Shown one piece after another: positions 1-11,779 of a stretch of 64,000 nucleotides of DNA. The position numbers were made by a program, and so were the translations under genes. Position 1 is the stretch's first letter; each line of letters starts with the position of its first letter. This stretch comes from Diphasiastrum complanatum (lineage: Eukaryota > Streptophyta > Lycopodiopsida > Lycopodiales > Lycopodiaceae): assembly GCA_029204225.1 (NCBI GenBank), contig CM055095.1, positions 24,578,190 through 24,642,189 on the forward strand, read 5' to 3'. The notes under the pieces were generated by a model. The model was not told the DNA's origin. It was given only the letters and a program-made list of their open reading frames with translations, and did no database searches.

Positions 1-451
1 TTCTGTTTGATCTATATGTCAAGTATGATCCAGTAAGTACGGTCTCTCTGTGTAAATCTAAGATTAGAGTGATTAAGCATCTACAACTAACCAGAGAATT
101 ACAAGAGTGGCAGATTAGCCACAACCTAGGGAGTATCTGCTGACGTCATGCCATCAGATCAGATTACTGTACTTCTAGGTACTTGCGTGAGCTTTGGTGG
201 TACTCCTTGGGGCGTGAGCGCTGAATGAGTTTCGTTTACCTCGTCTATCTTCTTTCGTACTGGACCGCGAAGGAATCCCGTTCGTGGATCTTTCGTGTTT
301 GAGAACCGTTCGTCTTCGTCTTCGTTGACTTTCGTGTTCGCAAAACTCTTCGTGCTTCATGTCTCTAGATGTTCGACTTCGCGAACATCTTCATCAGGCG
401 AAGGGCTGAAAGCTAGCAAGGCTTTGTAATCAGAAACATTTTGTCTCTTCA
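1..451 (-). repeat. 3' LTR of C1, cut by window start
   Basis: Bases 1-451 match 5348-5799 with few differences. On the minus strand the LTR begins TGAAGAGAC and directly follows a purine tract (GAGAGGGAGC, plus positions 452-461), the normal polypurine-tract/3' LTR junction. Roughly the last half of the LTR lies left of the window, judging from the 998-bp right copy. Confidence 0.93.
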
Positions 452-1232
452 GCTCCCTCTCAAAGCATGATAGCTTTACGATCCTGAGACTGCTCCTTTG
501 TCTCTCAAAGAGTCCTTTGTCCAGGGCCTTTGTGAAGATGTCAGCAACCATGTCTTTCGTTCCTATGAAGGTGGTCTGCATCATCTTCTTTTCACTTAGA
601 TCCCTGATCAAGTGATACTTGATCTCCATGTGCTTCGTTCTGGAATGGAACACGGGATCTTTCGTCAGGTGTATTGCAGAGGTGTTGTCCATCTGCAAGA
701 CCAGAGGCTCGTTCCTTATTTCGCCCAATTTGTCCAGGAACTGCCTTAGCCAAATTATTTCGTTGGCCTTCTTTGCTGCTGCTACATACTCTGCTTCACA
801 GGATGACTGGGCCACAATGGTCTGCTTCTTGCTGACCCAAAGAACTGCTGCTCCTGATGCGATGGTGCATCCTCCTGAGACACTTTTACAATCATCCTTG
901 AGAGATGCCCAGCTAGCATCGCTGTAGGAAAGTATCATGAAATCTGCACTATGACAATAACACAAGCCATAATCCCTTGTTGATTATTGCGAAATTTGTT
1001 TTGCAATCTTCCAATGTGTCGAGCCTGGATTCCTGCAGAATTGGCTCATCCTGAATACTTCATAAGCAATATCAGGACATGTGTTGTCTACAAGGTACAT
1101 CAGTGATCCTATCAGCTTCCTATAAAGTGTGAGCTGCATCTGTTCTCTCTCTTCCTCAGTCTTCGGACATTCATCATTTGTTAGCACCATCCCTACGAGC
1201 ATTGGAGTATCTGCTCCTTTGCAGTTCAGCAT
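357..1232 (-). pseudogene. C1 RNase H and end of reverse transcriptase
   Basis: Two open pieces (1232-984 and 965-357) encode the C-terminal part of a copia polyprotein. The first has the RT connection sequence with LIGSLMYLVDNTCPDIAY. The second is a copia RNase H with SYSDASWA, SSCEAEYVAA, MDNTSAIHL and KHMEIKYH, which carry the catalytic acidic residues and the late histidine. The reading frame runs past the polypurine tract into the LTR before it stops. A frameshift near 970 breaks the join with RT, so the domain is recognisable but not expressed from an intact polyprotein. Confidence 0.85.
452..464 (-). other. Polypurine tract of C1
   Basis: Minus strand TTTGAGAGGGAGC directly abuts the TG start of the 3' LTR. 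This is where plus-strand DNA synthesis is primed in LTR retrotransposons. Confidence 0.75.
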
Positions 1233-1268
1233 CCCAAAGTCCTCTAGGATCTTCTAGGTGTATCCGGA

Positions 1269-2075
1269 TTAGTGAAGGTATAGCTTACCTCCCTCATAGT
1301 CCTTTTCAATTTGTAAGCCTAGGTAACACCTGGCTATTCCGAGATCCACAATCTTGAAATGTTTCGAGATGTCTGTCTTCACTTCAGAAATCAGCTGCTC
1401 ACTCCTGCAAAGTATCAGAGTGTCGTCCACGTATATAGCCACAATGATGATCTGCCCATTTGTAACTCTGAAATTTACATTGGAATCAGCCAACAGAGGC
1501 TTGAATCCTAATGATTTCAGAGCTTGATTCTTCTTCTTATACCATTGTTGGGCTGATTGTTTCAGACCGTAGATACTTCTATGCATTCTGCATGCATAGT
1601 CAGGAAATGAATTGGAGACATATCATAGGGGTTGATCCATATAGACCTCTTCGTCTAACTCACCATGCAAGAAGGCTGTCTTCTCGTCCACAATGTGGAT
1701 CCTGAGGTCATAAGCTGCTGCGTATGCAAATAACAGACGTAGGGACGAATGTTTGACAACAAGAGATAAGGTTTCAGAGTAGTCAATACCATTTCTTTGA
1801 GAAAAATCCTTCGCTACTAGTCTTGCCTTGTATTTCATGATGTTTCCATCTGGTCCGTATTTGAGCTTGAAAACCCATTTGCATTTGACAGTCTTGCACT
1901 TATGTGGTAATGGCTCCAACGTCCATACTTGGTTCTTCCTCATGGACTCCATCTCTCCATTCATGGATTGGATCCATCTGTCCTTTTCTGGACTTTCGAT
2001 CACTTCCTCGAAAGTTTGTGGTTTGCCACTGAATCTAAAGAACTCTTCTGATGTAGAAGCTGAGCTGCCTGACAC
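1269..2075 (-). pseudogene. C1 copia reverse transcriptase
   Basis: Pieces 2075-1623 and 1586-1269 give a copia RT. It runs from the conserved entry (KCKWVFKLKYGPDGNI, KARLVAKDFSQRNGIDYSET), through EKTAFLHGELDEEVYMDQP and MHRSIYGLKQS, to the catalytic AIYVDDTLIL. The YVDD pair is intact. A frameshift near 1600-1620 separates the halves. It is close to, but distinct from, the RT pieces at 40425-41744. Confidence 0.88.
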
Positions 2076-2295
2076 ATATCTTGCTGGCTCTCTTCGTGGT
2101 CTTGTCGAACTTCTAGGAGATCCTCTGGGACAGCAATGTCTTTGCCTTTGTCTGCTCTGTTCGGTCTGGAACCATCTTGGTTTATAGGAACTATAGCAGT
2201 AAGCTGCCTCTCGAATCTTTCTTTTTCAGATTCGTCACTCGAATGAGAAACAACTCAAAAATTTTTATTTTTGTGTTCATCATCTGCTCCCTCTG

Positions 2296-3028
2296 TCATT
2301 GGTGGCAGTCATAGTACTGTCTCTCCAGAACTTTGTAGCTAACAGGATTGTCATTGGCCATTGTCCTGCTCTCATCAAATCTGACATCTCTCACTGTTTT
2401 CACACTGTTCGTGTCTAGCATGTAGACTCTGTAGTATGACGAATTGTTGTCATAACCTACCAGAAATCCCTGCTCGGCTTTCTGATCAAGCTTCTTTCGA
2501 AGCTTATCAGGAATATGTGCATATGCTACACAGCCAAAGATTCTGACGTGAGACAGGTTGGGCTTTCTACCCCACCATAGCTCATGTGGTGTCGTATGAG
2601 GAATATCAGGCTTGCCTGTCCTGTTTTGGATGTATGCGGCTGTAGCTACTGCTTCAGCCCACAGTGCCCTTGGAGCTTTCAAATAGACCATCATGCATCT
2701 GGCTACTTCCATTAGGGTCCTGTTCTTTCATTCAGCAACACCATTGTGTTGCGGTGTGTAGGCTATAGTTCTTCTGTGAATGATACCACAATCATTGCAG
2801 AAGTCAATGAAGCAATTCAAGATATATTCGCCATCTCGATCCGTTCTGATCTGCTTCACCTTGTTGCATGTACATCTCTCTGTCCAATTCACATATTCTG
2901 TGAATTTATCAAGTGCTTCAGATTTATTCTAAATAAAATACACTCTGGAAAACTTGCTATAATCATCAATGAAGGTTATATAATATTTCTAACCTCCTAC
3001 TGAGATCACATTGAATGGTCCACAGATG
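2296..3028 (-). pseudogene. C1 integrase
   Basis: Translation of the minus strand shows a copia integrase core. It includes ITFIDDYSKFSRVYF, the second catalytic aspartate in IRTDRDGEYI, and the glutamate region NGVAE followed by a stop and KNRTLMEVARCM. The C-terminal domain follows with AAYIQNRTGKP and HELWWGRKPNLSHVRIFGC. Stops near 2730, 2930 and 2990 interrupt the frame. The catalytic D-D-E positions are still visible, but the gene is dead. Confidence 0.85.
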
Positions 3029-3610
3029 TTAGAATGCACTCCCTCCAAAATCTTGGTCGCTCTGAGTGCACGAAATCTTGCCTTTCAAACATGCATCACA
3101 TGTGGTGGAACTGGTTGCATTCAAGATGCCGACCCCTGTCATCGCTCCATGATGACTTGTTTGGTAAAGTTCCATTGAGTTCATGTGGTAGAGTCTTCTG
3201 TGCCACAGAGTGTCTGGTGAGTCGTCATGGGTCTGATGCATCTGATCTTCAGGTAGGCGCACCTTCAGATAATATAGGTTGCCTTTCCTTCTGTCTTGAG
3301 CTATGAGAGTACTGGTGCTGGCGTCAATCACGTTGCATGCTTCGTTAGAAAATGTCACATGCATCCCTACATCTGCTATTCTTGCTACAGAGAGCGAGTC
3401 TTGCTGCAAGGTTGGCACGAACAGAACGTCTTCGAGGCGTCTGTCTCTGCCGTTGGTGTTGAGCCACAGTGAACCAATGCCATTCACTTGATGTCTAGAT
3501 CCATCTCCAAGAACTATGAATCTTGAGGGATCCGCACTTCTGAAATCAAACATTATTCATCTTGATGTCACGAAGTGTGAGGTGGATCCTGAATCTAGGA
3601 TCACCTCATG
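3029..3610 (-). pseudogene. C1 protease and pre-integrase zinc domain
   Basis: The copia aspartic protease signature VILDSGSTSHFV reads on the minus strand at about 3600-3562, then a stop. The rest of the protease and the pre-integrase domain follow in an open piece at 3553-3029, with LWHRRLYHMN and CDACLKGK as the HHCC-type zinc ligands. The catalytic D-S-G is intact. Only the stop just after it breaks the frame. Confidence 0.85.
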
Positions 3611-4526
3611 TGTGTCAGACGTTGATGCTGCACACACATCTTCACAGATGTAGGCGGTCGAACAATTTTTGTTCGTTCTTTCTTCGCCCATCTTCTAGCT
3701 CTCAGGCTCCTCGACATAGAAAGAACTATTGTTGTTTCTTGTCTGTTCTGTGCTGATCTGTTTCTGGGATTTTGGCAGCAATCCATGGCTGCATGACCCT
3801 TCTTATGGCAATGGATACACTCAATTTTGAGATTCAGCCAGCAGGTATCTACTGTATGCCCGTCTCTTCTGCATCTCACACAAGTCTTCTTGTCTGTATC
3901 TTGTTGTTTCGACCTCTATTTGGTCTTCCAGTTGCTCTTGCTGGTCCCCTCTGCTTGTTGGTCATGATCCTGCCTCTAATTCGACTCCCTCTTAGGCATG
4001 AATTGTTTCTTGGATTTTTCTCTGTTGCCATAGAGGGCCTGGTCAGAACCATCCTTGTGATCAAGGTGTTCTCTAGCCTCGGCTTCCTCTCAAATATCGA
4101 CAATCGCCTTTTTGAGGTTCATGATAGGATCTTTCGCGAGCAGGGTTCGTATTGTCTGGAAAGATTTGGGTAAGGCTCTCAATAGGTACGTGAGCTGGTT
4201 CTCAACTAATACTTCATTATCTACTCCAGAGTTGTGTAGAGATAGAAACAGATCCTTCATCTTTCTCACAAAGGAGGTGAGGTCTTTTCCATCCCATTGT
4301 AGATTTGTTAGCTGATCTTCCAGCATCATGATCTGACCTCTTGATTTTGTCTGAAATCTTGTGAGCAGTGCATCCACATCTCCTTAGCTTTGGAGAGTGT
4401 AGCCAGGTCAAGTGTAAGGCTATCTTCGATGGAAGATGATAGCAAGGTTACTGCCTTGTCGTTTTTCTCCCTCCATTCACGTAGCTCCTTGCCTGTTGTC
4501 GTAGGCATTTCTTCTATGCCATCCAC
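3611..4526 (-). pseudogene. C1 gag with two zinc knuckles
   Basis: This is a copia gag of the UBN2 type. The capsid-like part includes LEDQLTNLQWDGKDL and LLRALPKSFQTIRTLL. Two CCHC knuckles in tandem follow, CVRCRRDGHTVDTC and CIHCHKKGHAAMDC, both CX2CX4HX4C. Frameshifts split it into pieces at 4526-4326, 4377-4090, 4103-3876 and 3879-3611. The same layout, including the double knuckle, recurs in C5, which suggests a shared copia lineage. Confidence 0.85.
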
Positions 4527-4752
4527 CTAGGAGAAGAGTCCTTCGCCCTTGAGTATTAAAGATGTCTTAACTTTTAAGGCTAGAAAGTTAGATCCTGAAG
4601 AATCAAGTATAGTGTAGATCTTGCTCTGCATGCTGCTGATCGAAGCCATTGCTTCTTGAAGTCTGTTTACTTGTTGATGGTTGATTGTCTGAATGCTTAT
4701 CCTCTTGGATCTGCTAGCTTCTTGGCTATGTCAGAATATGACAAGAGAACCT

Positions 4753-4800
4753 GCTCTGATACCACTGATGAGAAGAGGATCATGATATGCTCTGATACCA
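4753..4800 (-). other. Primer-binding site of C1, tandemly duplicated
   Basis: GCTCTGATACCA (minus strand TGGTATCAGAGC, complementary to the 3' end of plant initiator-Met tRNA) occurs at 4753-4764 and again at 4789-4800. The two copies sit in a 36-bp tandem duplication that also copies the LTR end (TGATGAGAA). The copy at 4789 directly abuts the LTR used here. Confidence 0.9.
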
Positions 4801-4801
4801 C

Positions 4802-5799
4802 TGATGAGAAAAAGAGAAAAAGTGATTGACTGATGAGAAATTCGTCGGATTCGCGAAACTTTTGCGAAGGTGAATCAATCACGACTCTCTTCAGCTCGGA
4901 TGGAGTTCAGATGCGACCGCTGGACACTGCCAGCTGAATCACTCCTACAATCCTCCAGAGTGTAGTCAGTCACTACTGATCTACGTTCATAAAATTAATA
5001 CAGCGTTCGACAAAGTTTCAACCAAAGTGCGGAATTCAAAACGAACAAGAAAACTCAAACATATGAAATATCAGCATAAGCATTCAACATCCAAGATCAG
5101 ACAAACAAAAAAATAATCTATATTAATTTTCTCTGAATTTCTTCAAGCACTGCATACAAATCTACGCAGTGCATTGGCGTGAAAGAAACACGGTTCTCTC
5201 ACGAGTAGTAGCCTCGCTTCACTAGTAGACAGTTGGATCTTCTGATCCTAGACAGAATTGTCTTCGCGCGCAGGCAGACATGTATTTTGTATATCGTCTT
5301 GATTGCTTACTAGCATCAGACTTCTTCACTCTGTTACACTTTATGTATTCTGTTTGATCTATATGTCAAGTATGATCCAGTAAGTACGGTCTCTCTATGT
5401 AAATCTAAGATTAGAGTGATTAAGCATCTACAACTAATCAGAGAATTACAAGAGTGGTAGATTAGCCACGACCTAGGGAGTATCTGTTGATGTCATGTTA
5501 TCAGAGCAGATTACTGTACTTCTGGGTACTTGCATGATCTTTGGTGGTACTCCTTGGGGGCGTGAGCGCTGAACGGGTTTCGTTTACCTCGTCTGTCTTC
5601 TTCCGTACTGGACCGCGAAGGAATCTCGTTCGTGGATCTTTCGTGTTTGCGAACCGTTCGTCTTCGTCTCCGTTGACTTTCGTGTTCGTGAAACTCTTCG
5701 TGTTTCGTGTCTCTAGATGTTCGAGTTCGCGAACATCTTTGTCAGGCAAAGGGCTGAAAGCTAGCAAGGCTTTGTAATCAAAAACATTTTGTCTCTTCA
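4802..5799 (-). repeat. 5' LTR of C1 (998 bp)
   Basis: It has TG...CA ends on the plus strand (TGATGAGAAA ... GTCTCTTCA). Its outer half matches the left LTR at 1-451. It is bounded by the primer site on the left and gypsy gag-protease sequence on the right. The sequence is rich in TTCG/CGAA, as in the related C4 LTR at 45161-46340. Confidence 0.9.
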
Positions 5800-5804
5800 A
5801 GCAC

Positions 5805-6836
5805 CTTTAGCCTTAAGCATAGATTCAGAAAAGGAACCAACTCCTATCTCTTGGCAAGCTTAAAAGAGATGAAATTATGAGAGGAGCCTGCATCAAAGAG
5901 AATTAGACAGATTTTGTTATGGACTTGTCCCCATGTCTTGAGGAGATCATGGTTTTGAGTGTCTTCAATGCTTTGTACGGCCACTTGCTTCCCTTTGTCT
6001 GCACTTGAAGCTTTGGCATCTTTGAGTGGACATTTGAAGAAAAGATGTCCCTTTTTCCCACACTTGAAACATCTTCCTTCCTTGCGATAGGCCTGCACTT
6101 GTTCTTTGGAAAGGCGTTGAGTCTTTTCTTTTGGAGTTTGAGTTGTGGGAGGTTCCTTCCTTTTGTTCCCGCTTCCATTTCAATGATTATCCTGCAACTC
6201 AATTCTGGTAGCATAATATATGACTTGTTCCAAAGTATCAGCTTGTACTAAATCTAAGCCATATTGTATACTTCTATGCAAACCCGAATAGAACTTCCTT
6301 TTCTATTCTTTCTTGGAAATGGAATGTAAAGTCTGAACTTTTAAAATGCAACTCCCAAAATCTCTTAACATACTCAACTACTTCCTCATTTTGCTTTTGC
6401 CTAAAGATGTCCCAAGCAACTAAAGTATCTTTCTTATATTCTTTTGGCAAAAAGTGGGCTTTAATTTGTTTTTTAAAGCTATGCCAAGTAGATGCAGCTT
6501 CGTGATTAGATTTCATAGCTGCCCACCATAGTGATGCATACTTATCTAGATGTAACGTTGCAAATCGAATCTTCGAATGATTTGAGTATCTAATTTTCTC
6601 AAAGAAAGTATCAAGATTTCGAATCTAGACAAGCAAACTCTCTTCATTGCTATTGTCTCCATCGAACTTAGAAAACTTAAAAATTTTATTATCAATCTTA
6701 GCAAACCTCCTTTTTCTAGATCGAGTAGAGTAAGTTGACTTGGAGGAAACATGAGGTGATGACGACATAGATGAAGAAGAGCTTGAAGAGCCTCATGAGG
6801 AACTATCCATCTTTGATTGGAGTTTTTGGAATTCAC
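5805..6836 (-). pseudogene. Ty3-gypsy gag-protease of G1, interrupted by C1
   Basis: The minus strand reads as a plant gypsy gag. A capsid part (FATLHLDKYASLWWAAMK, then STWHSFKKQIKAHFLPKEY) is followed by a zinc knuckle CFKCGKKGHLFFKC and the start of an aspartic protease, ICLILFDAGSSHNFIS, with D-A-G at the active site. Frameshifts and stops divide it (6836-6546, 6516-6274, 6214-5903, 6098-5844). It ends abruptly at the C1 LTR, so protease C-terminus, RT and integrase should lie left of the window, beyond C1. Confidence 0.85.
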
Positions 6837-7164
6837 CTGAAATACACAAACTCAAGGCAAAAAGTACGAATAGACGTGTGATTCAGAGAAATGCCATTCT
6901 CCAAAAAGGAAGATAGAAGCTCGCATTAACAAAGTATTGTCTCTAAAATAGAAAGCAAGTTGGAGATCCAATTCTCAAGGATCCCCCAAATGGAGTCTAT
7001 TAGCTCTCATATTAAAGAGATCTTGTAAGAAAAAGGAAATTTGAGTGGAAGGGAAATCTATTCGAAAGTAAACATACAAAGTCCTGTGTATTGGCATTTG
7101 TTTCAAGAATGAATACACAAGGCCCTCACATCAACTTCACAAAGAAAGAAAAATAATAGACCTT
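6837..7164 (-). other. G1 leader between gag and primer site
   Basis: This non-coding stretch lies between the gag start region and the primer-binding site, as expected for an LTR-retrotransposon leader. No further motif is recognised. Confidence 0.6.
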
Positions 7165-7177
7165 GGCTCTGATACCA
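7165..7177 (-). other. Primer-binding site of G1
   Basis: GGCTCTGATACCA on plus (TGGTATCAGAGCC on minus) matches initiator-Met tRNA. It is followed by a four-base spacer and the TG end of the LTR at 7182. Confidence 0.85.
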
Positions 7178-7181
7178 AAAC

Positions 7182-8576
7182 TGTGAACTTGAAGTGAGGG
7201 TCAGCTAATTCTAAAGTCCTGACTTTAGAAATTGTGACTTAAAAAGAACAAATCAAAAACACTGTTGAACATAACTTGGAAAAGAACTCAAACTTGGTGA
7301 CGAAATTTAACATTCAATCAAAAAAATCATTCATTCAAGAGACTTGCTGAGGGGTCAAGATGGGGACCCCACCCCCCCCGAAGGATTTTCTTTCAAATTA
7401 TGCAAGATCAATTGGCCCAAGGCCAATTACATATACAGTGGTTTTGAGAAGATGGATTCTTAGATCTTTACATCAACCAGAAGATTACAAATTCTGGATC
7501 TTATAAAATCTTATACTGAAAAGAGGTTTCTAATGACATGCAAAGACTTACTGATCAAGAAATGAGCATGCATAGGCATTTGACATTAGGAGGCATGACA
7601 TGCATGAATCCAATCTGACATGCAAGCTTCGATTCCAACATGCAAGGTCATTAGGCTAGGGATGGTATGACATGCAAGCTCTAGTTTTGACATGCAAGCT
7701 TCAAATCATACATGCAAGTTCCCAAATCAGACATGCAAGCTCTCAAATCAGACATGCAAATTCCAATCAGACATGCAACTCCAAGATCAAACATGCATGA
7801 CCATTAAGCTATGGATGATGTGACATGCAAAACCATCAAGTCATGGGTGGGGTGACATGCAAAGCCATCAAATTATGGATGTGGTGACATGCATGACCAT
7901 CAGTCTTATGGATGGTGTGAAAGTTTTAGAGAAAAGAGATGGAGAGAGAGATGAAAGAGGTAGGAGAAAGTGAGTGTGTGTGTAAGTGGTTCCAAAAATG
8001 ATTCCAGTCCAAGCTTGACAGATCTTCCTCAAGCCATAGCTCCAAGCTTTCTTCCAAGCACCTACACACACAAAAGCAAAAGCAAGAGGCAAAGCAAAAA
8101 TGAATGAGAGAAGAATAATGAGGAAGAGGGGCAAGTTAGTCCTTTTATAGGGATTGTGTAGCCTTTAGGAAGTGGCTGAGGTGTCCAAAATGAGTGTGAG
8201 AAGTGTAAGGGAGACTCTAGGATAAGTAAAGTGCGAGGGTGAGGTGTATAGGTATGAGAGAGTGTTTATCAATTAGTTAAGGCAAAAGGGGTGGAGTAGG
8301 AGGGCGCATTTTCCTAGGTGTCCTATGGCCTACAAGCCATGTGGAAAAGTAGGTAAGTTACATATTGATAAGGATAGAAGGTAGGTAGCTTAACATTTAA
8401 TGTTAGCCACTTTCAAGTTGAATATTTCTTTGTTTACAACATTGGGATTCACCCAAGTGTTTTTCATGTCATGGGAAAGGCTTTGTATATGTCCATCTTA
8501 CCTTGCATAATTTTCATCAATTCCTAGGCCCTTTTTTCTAGGGGTTGCCCATCCCCAATCATAGTGGGGTGTGACA
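7182..8576 (-). repeat. 5' LTR of gypsy element G1 (about 1.4 kb)
   Basis: On the minus strand the LTR begins TGTCACACCCC, a common start of plant gypsy LTRs, and ends TTCACA next to the primer site. The partner LTR is not in the window, so the outer end (8576, possibly 8578) rests on the TG...CA rule alone. It holds a C run at 7371-7378 and the CATGCA cluster listed separately. Confidence 0.75.
7533..7895. promoter_or_regulatory. Cluster of about 15 CATGCA (RY) motifs in the G1 LTR
   Basis: The word ACATGCA, mostly within TGACATGCAAGC-like units, recurs about every 20-30 bases, roughly 15 times in 360 bp. CATGCA is the core of the RY element bound by plant B3-domain regulators (ABI3/FUS3/LEC2 and VAL families). 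Regulation by such factors is inference. The repeated words are seen directly. Confidence 0.6.
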
Positions 8577-8965
8577 CAAAGGGTGATCAGTCCTTTGGTT
8601 TCTTCTCCCAATCTTTATAGACTCGAGTGAGCCTTCTTTATAGACTCGACTGAGCCTTCTTCAGGTACCGTCTTTAAGTTTTAGGAAGCTTCTTTAGATT
8701 CATTCTTCAGGTACTCTTCTTAGTACCTGCACATACCCTTAAGAAAAGGTTAGGGGTCATACCATCAAATGGTTTATCATTAGATTCTATTTCTAGAACC
8801 TGCATATCAATCTGTTAGCATTGCTCTACAGTTTCATTTCTTGTCTTCAGGTAATGATACTTGCACTCATAATTCATCAGTTAGAGTAATAAGCTCTAAT
8901 ATTCAAAATATTTTTTATACAAAAAGAATGGAAGACTAGATAGCCTTTATTTTTTGGTCAATTTG
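8577..8965. other. Unassigned stretch left of copia gag-protease C10
   Basis: No gene is recognised. A short near-repeat (GACTCGAGTGAGCCTTCTT / GACTCGACTGAGCCTTCTT) lies at about 8621-8663. Its position downstream of C10 protease (on minus) suggests decayed copia sequence. Confidence 0.35.
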
Positions 8966-9775
8966 GTCTATACAATTTTACACACTGATCTGATTTGTAT
9001 TCTACTTTGTGTCCTAAATCTATAATTTTGCTTATAGAGAGCAGATGGTACATGCATGACACTTGAAAGTAGCTTGGTTTGATCATTTGCAAAGCCTAAT
9101 CTTATTGTACTTTCACCTTTGATAGCTTGTGTGCTATTGTCGTCCAGGTGAACATGCTTCTTGGTACTGTAAGGCGTATAGGACTCAAAACAACTAATGT
9201 CGCTGGTCATATGTTGTGTAGCTCCAGAATCAAGAGCTATAGTTTGATGCTCTTTGACTGCTAATCATGAATGCATCATGATCCGCTTCTTGATTAGGAT
9301 GATGTGCTTTTGTAGCTGCATTTGCCATCTAATTCGATTTCCTTTTGCTGTTGTTTTTGGCTTGTAGGATGCGACAATCTTGAACCTTGTACTTGGTTCA
9401 TCTACAGTATCTGCAGAACAGTTTCTTCTTTGTCAGCGAATTTGACTGCTCTTGATGTTGTGTTGATTTCTGACTTTGTTTTGGTTGCTTCAGGGCTTTC
9501 CTCTTTTGCTTAGTTGAGCTTCTATTGGTGTATAAGGCATGAGAGTCACCATTTGAGGAACTGGAGGACTTGTTCCTTCTGGTGTCTTCTTGTAGTAGCA
9601 TTCTGATGAATCTTGATAGAGTCAGTTCTGGGTGTGTGGTGATCATCATCACCCATATATCATATGATATTGGTAAGCTTGAAAGCAATGTCATTACTGT
9701 GTCTTGATCGTCTATGAGAGATCCAACAATGACCATTTGTTGTACCAGGTTCTTGAACTGATTAATGTGATTCAA
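8966..9775 (-). pseudogene. Copia gag-protease fragment (C10)
   Basis: The minus strand reads as the second half of a copia gag (LLSSLPISYDIWVMMITTHP), a knuckle start (LFCRYC), then after frame breaks an intact protease signature ALDSGATQHMTSDIS and the following GAG-pre-integrase start (SSVMHVPSALYK). No RT or integrase follows on this strand. At its upstream end it meets an integrase fragment of opposite orientation at 9776. Confidence 0.8.
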
Positions 9776-9942
9776 CTACAGCTTATATTCAGAACAGATG
9801 TCCTACTGAAGGTCTCTCAGACAAAACATCATACGAAGTTTGGACAAGTTCCAAACCTTCTTTATCAAACTTACAAGTTTTTGGATGTATCACTTATGCG
9901 CAAATTTCACATGATCTTAGGAAGAAGCTCGACTTCTAGAGT
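9776..9942 (+). pseudogene. Copia integrase C-terminal fragment
   Basis: The plus strand reads AYIQNRCPTEGLSDKTSYEV, WTSSKPSLSNLQVFGCITYA and QISHDLRKKLDF before a stop. This is the conserved stretch after the catalytic core of copia integrase. The junction with the opposite-strand gag at 9775/9776 is abrupt, which marks a rearrangement or nested insertion. Confidence 0.8.
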
Positions 9943-11422
<1,480 letters not shown>

Positions 11423-11426
11423 GAAG

Positions 11427-11438
11427 TGGTATCAGAGC
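11427..11438 (+). other. Primer-binding site of C7
   Basis: TGGTATCAGAGC lies on the plus strand, four bases after the LTR end. Confidence 0.8.
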
Positions 11439-11516
11439 ATTGGTTCAGTGGATTACTAAAGTCCAGGATCTTTTTCCAAAAGCTATTCTAAATTGTTTGT
11501 GTATAATTTTGATCAC

Positions 11517-11664
11517 TATGAAAGGCACCTCAGAGATCCGCTTGATTAATAAATTCAACGGAGATGACTTCCACATAGTTCAAAATGAGGATGATCCTGA
11601 TTGAAAAGGAGTTATGGGGATACGTTAACGGTTCTATAGCCAGACCGGCAGAACCCACATAGTT
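11517..11664 (+). pseudogene. Copia gag N-terminus (C7), truncated
   Basis: MKGTSEIRLINKFNGDDFHI is the typical N-terminus of a copia gag (a short leader, then KFNG-x-F/Y-x-x-W). A stop at about 11602 and a frameshift follow, after which ELWGYVNGSIARPAEPT, also gag-like, can be read. No later gag sequence follows; eL13-like intron and exon sequence takes over. Confidence 0.65.
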
Positions 11665-11779
11665 GCATTGTGTTTGTTTGACATTAACTGTGGGATCACT
11701 GTCTGTTTCTCTTTTTTCTTGAGAGTCGAGTCAAAAACTTGAAAACAGATTATCTTTCTCATCAGTTTCTTCTTGACAG

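Larger units (their letters stand above)
1..5799 (-). mobile_element. Ty1-copia LTR retrotransposon C1, nearly full length, inactivated
   Basis: A copia element lies on the minus strand: two copies of one LTR enclose gag, protease, integrase, reverse transcriptase and RNase H in the copia order (integrase before RT). The left copy is the 3' LTR, cut by the window edge. The right copy is the 5' LTR, followed (reading the minus strand) by an initiator-Met tRNA primer site. Coding domains are readable but split among frames with stops, so it cannot make its own proteins. Its right end falls inside a gypsy gag-protease gene, so C1 inserted into that element. The five bases after the right end, AGCAC, should be the target duplication; the partner is outside the window. 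Confidence 0.93.

Noticed and set aside
1-5799. Copia polyprotein pieces considered as an endogenous virus
   Set aside because: Domain order, primer site and absence of an envelope-like gene fit an ordinary plant copia retrotransposon.
7560-7900. CATGCA cluster considered as a tandem satellite
   Set aside because: Spacing and flanking bases vary too much for a satellite. Only the short word is repeated.
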